22,685 nucleotides of DNA, from positions 1 to 22,685 of the IMG/VR virus record IMGVR_UViG_3300009024_000076. The stretch is one strand, 5' to 3'. The translations under genes and the position numbers were made by a program. The DNA comes from a virus. The notes below the pieces were generated by a model. That model saw only the letters and a list, made by a program, of their open reading frames with translations. It did no database searches and had not been told where the DNA came from. Shown here piece by piece: positions 22,186 to 22,685 of the stretch (position 1 is the stretch's first letter; each line of letters starts with the position of its first letter).

Positions 22186-22685
22186 CTAATTGTCCACATA
22201 AACCGGAGAACCATCAGATGATGTAACAACTGAACCACTTTTCGTTCTTAATACATTTTGTGTTACACTGTTTGTCCCACCATCAAAATCGTTAATGAAT
22301 GAATTTTGAGTATCAAACTCATTACCATATTGGGCATCTTCTTTTTTCTGTTCTGTGGTCTTACCATCATCAAATGTATCTGCTGCATTTTTAGGATTAG
22401 GAGTTCTAGAAGCACCAGCAGTTTGCGCACCACCAGAGATACTGTTTCTGATTATTGCTTCATCAATAAGAGGTTTACGAATACCAATATCATAGGTTTT
22501 AGCCTGACCTTCAGTTAAGATTGCTTCTGTAGGTTTAGCAGTTTCTACTGCATCAGGGTCTGTGCTTGTCATATATCTTGCTCTCTGTGCTGTGCCAATA
22601 ACATCACCATGATAGGTCTTACCATACATTACCATGTTATCACCACCAATAGTGCCACTAGAACCAAGAACAGATGTGGTTATAC
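22186..22685 (-). CDS. C-terminal part of an unidentified virion protein, 5' end outside window
   Basis: The frame is open to the right edge. Translation of the visible 165 codons begins ITTSVLGSSGTIGGDN before the first internal Met, and that Met has only a poor ribosome site, so the true start probably lies beyond base 22685. VMYGKTYHGDVIGTAQRARY is followed by a polar, disordered-looking stretch rich in T, A, D, N and Q (AKPTEAIL, SRTPNPKNAADTFDDGKTTE), ending with GSVVTSSDGSPVYVDN. By position, just upstream of gp25, a hub or spike protein such as gp5 is conceivable, but nothing in the visible part identifies it. It ends 20 bases before the 291-aa gene. Confidence 0.75.
   Translation of the reverse strand, partial: ITTSVLGSSGTIGGDNMVMYGKTYHGDVIGTAQRARYMTSTDPDAVETAKPTEAILTEGQAKTYDIGIRKPLIDEAIIRNSISGGAQTAGASRTPNPKNAADTFDDGKTTEQKKEDAQYGNEFDTQNSFINDFDGGTNSVTQNVLRTKSGSVVTSSDGSPVYVDN

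Noticed and set aside
22186-22685. Assignment as gp5 (baseplate hub)
   Set aside because: Only gene order suggests it; no OB-fold, lysozyme or spike-repeat signature is visible in this C-terminal fragment.
1-22685. tRNA genes, insertion sequences, homing endonucleases, toxin or defence genes
   Set aside because: All gaps are under about 100 bases and hold no cloverleaf. Every coding frame reads as a structural or fibre protein or an unknown in that context, and no transposase or nuclease motif was seen.

Overview
This window is a block of virion structural genes from a T4-like contractile-tailed phage (myovirus), read entirely on the minus strand. The DNA is visibly AT-rich and genes are packed with gaps from a few bases to about 100. 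The baseplate proteins gp25, gp6 and gp8 are recognisable. The fibre-like proteins carry sequence signatures I associate with marine T4-like phages of cyanobacteria and Pelagibacter. The exact host cannot be told from this window: there are no tRNAs, host-derived metabolic genes or integrase.

Layout in the direction of transcription (from high to low coordinates): the C-terminal end of an unidentified protein (22685-22186); an unrecognised 291-aa protein (22165-21290); gp25 (21259-20810); gp6 (20807-18912); a 358-aa probable baseplate/tail protein (18908-17832); a 511-aa tail fibre (17795-16260); a 149-aa fibre-like protein with the same N-terminal motif (16221-15772); gp8 (15758-14364); a 1773-aa DUF4815-type virion protein (14346-9025); an 80-aa coiled-coil protein (9021-8779); a 117-aa Ig-like/BppU-like protein (8748-8395); a 105-aa protein (8386-8069); a 399-aa fibre (8068-6869); an 815-aa beta-helix fibre (6771-4324); a 111-aa small protein (4321-3986); and a modular fibre of at least 1331 aa that starts at 3993 and runs off the left edge. 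Because that last frame has no stop inside the window it is easily missed, but it fills the whole first 4 kb, so no stretch above about 100 bases lacks a gene.

Four exact T4-type late promoter octamers (TATAAATA, minus strand) and one near match lie precisely at gene boundaries, overlapping or abutting the preceding stop codon. They suggest late units: gp25-gp6-358aa; 511aa fibre onward through gp8 and the 1773-aa protein; 117aa-105aa-399aa; and 815aa-111aa-1331aa+. The last unit has a perfect 9-bp stem hairpin where its mRNA should begin.

Functionally, gp6, gp25 and gp8 are baseplate wedge parts. The 1773-aa and 358-aa proteins occupy the genomic place where T4 has gp7, gp9 and gp10. The remaining genes look like fibre or adhesin components assembled from shared, duplicated modules. 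The notable biology is this multi-fibre mosaic rather than a new enzymatic or defence system.
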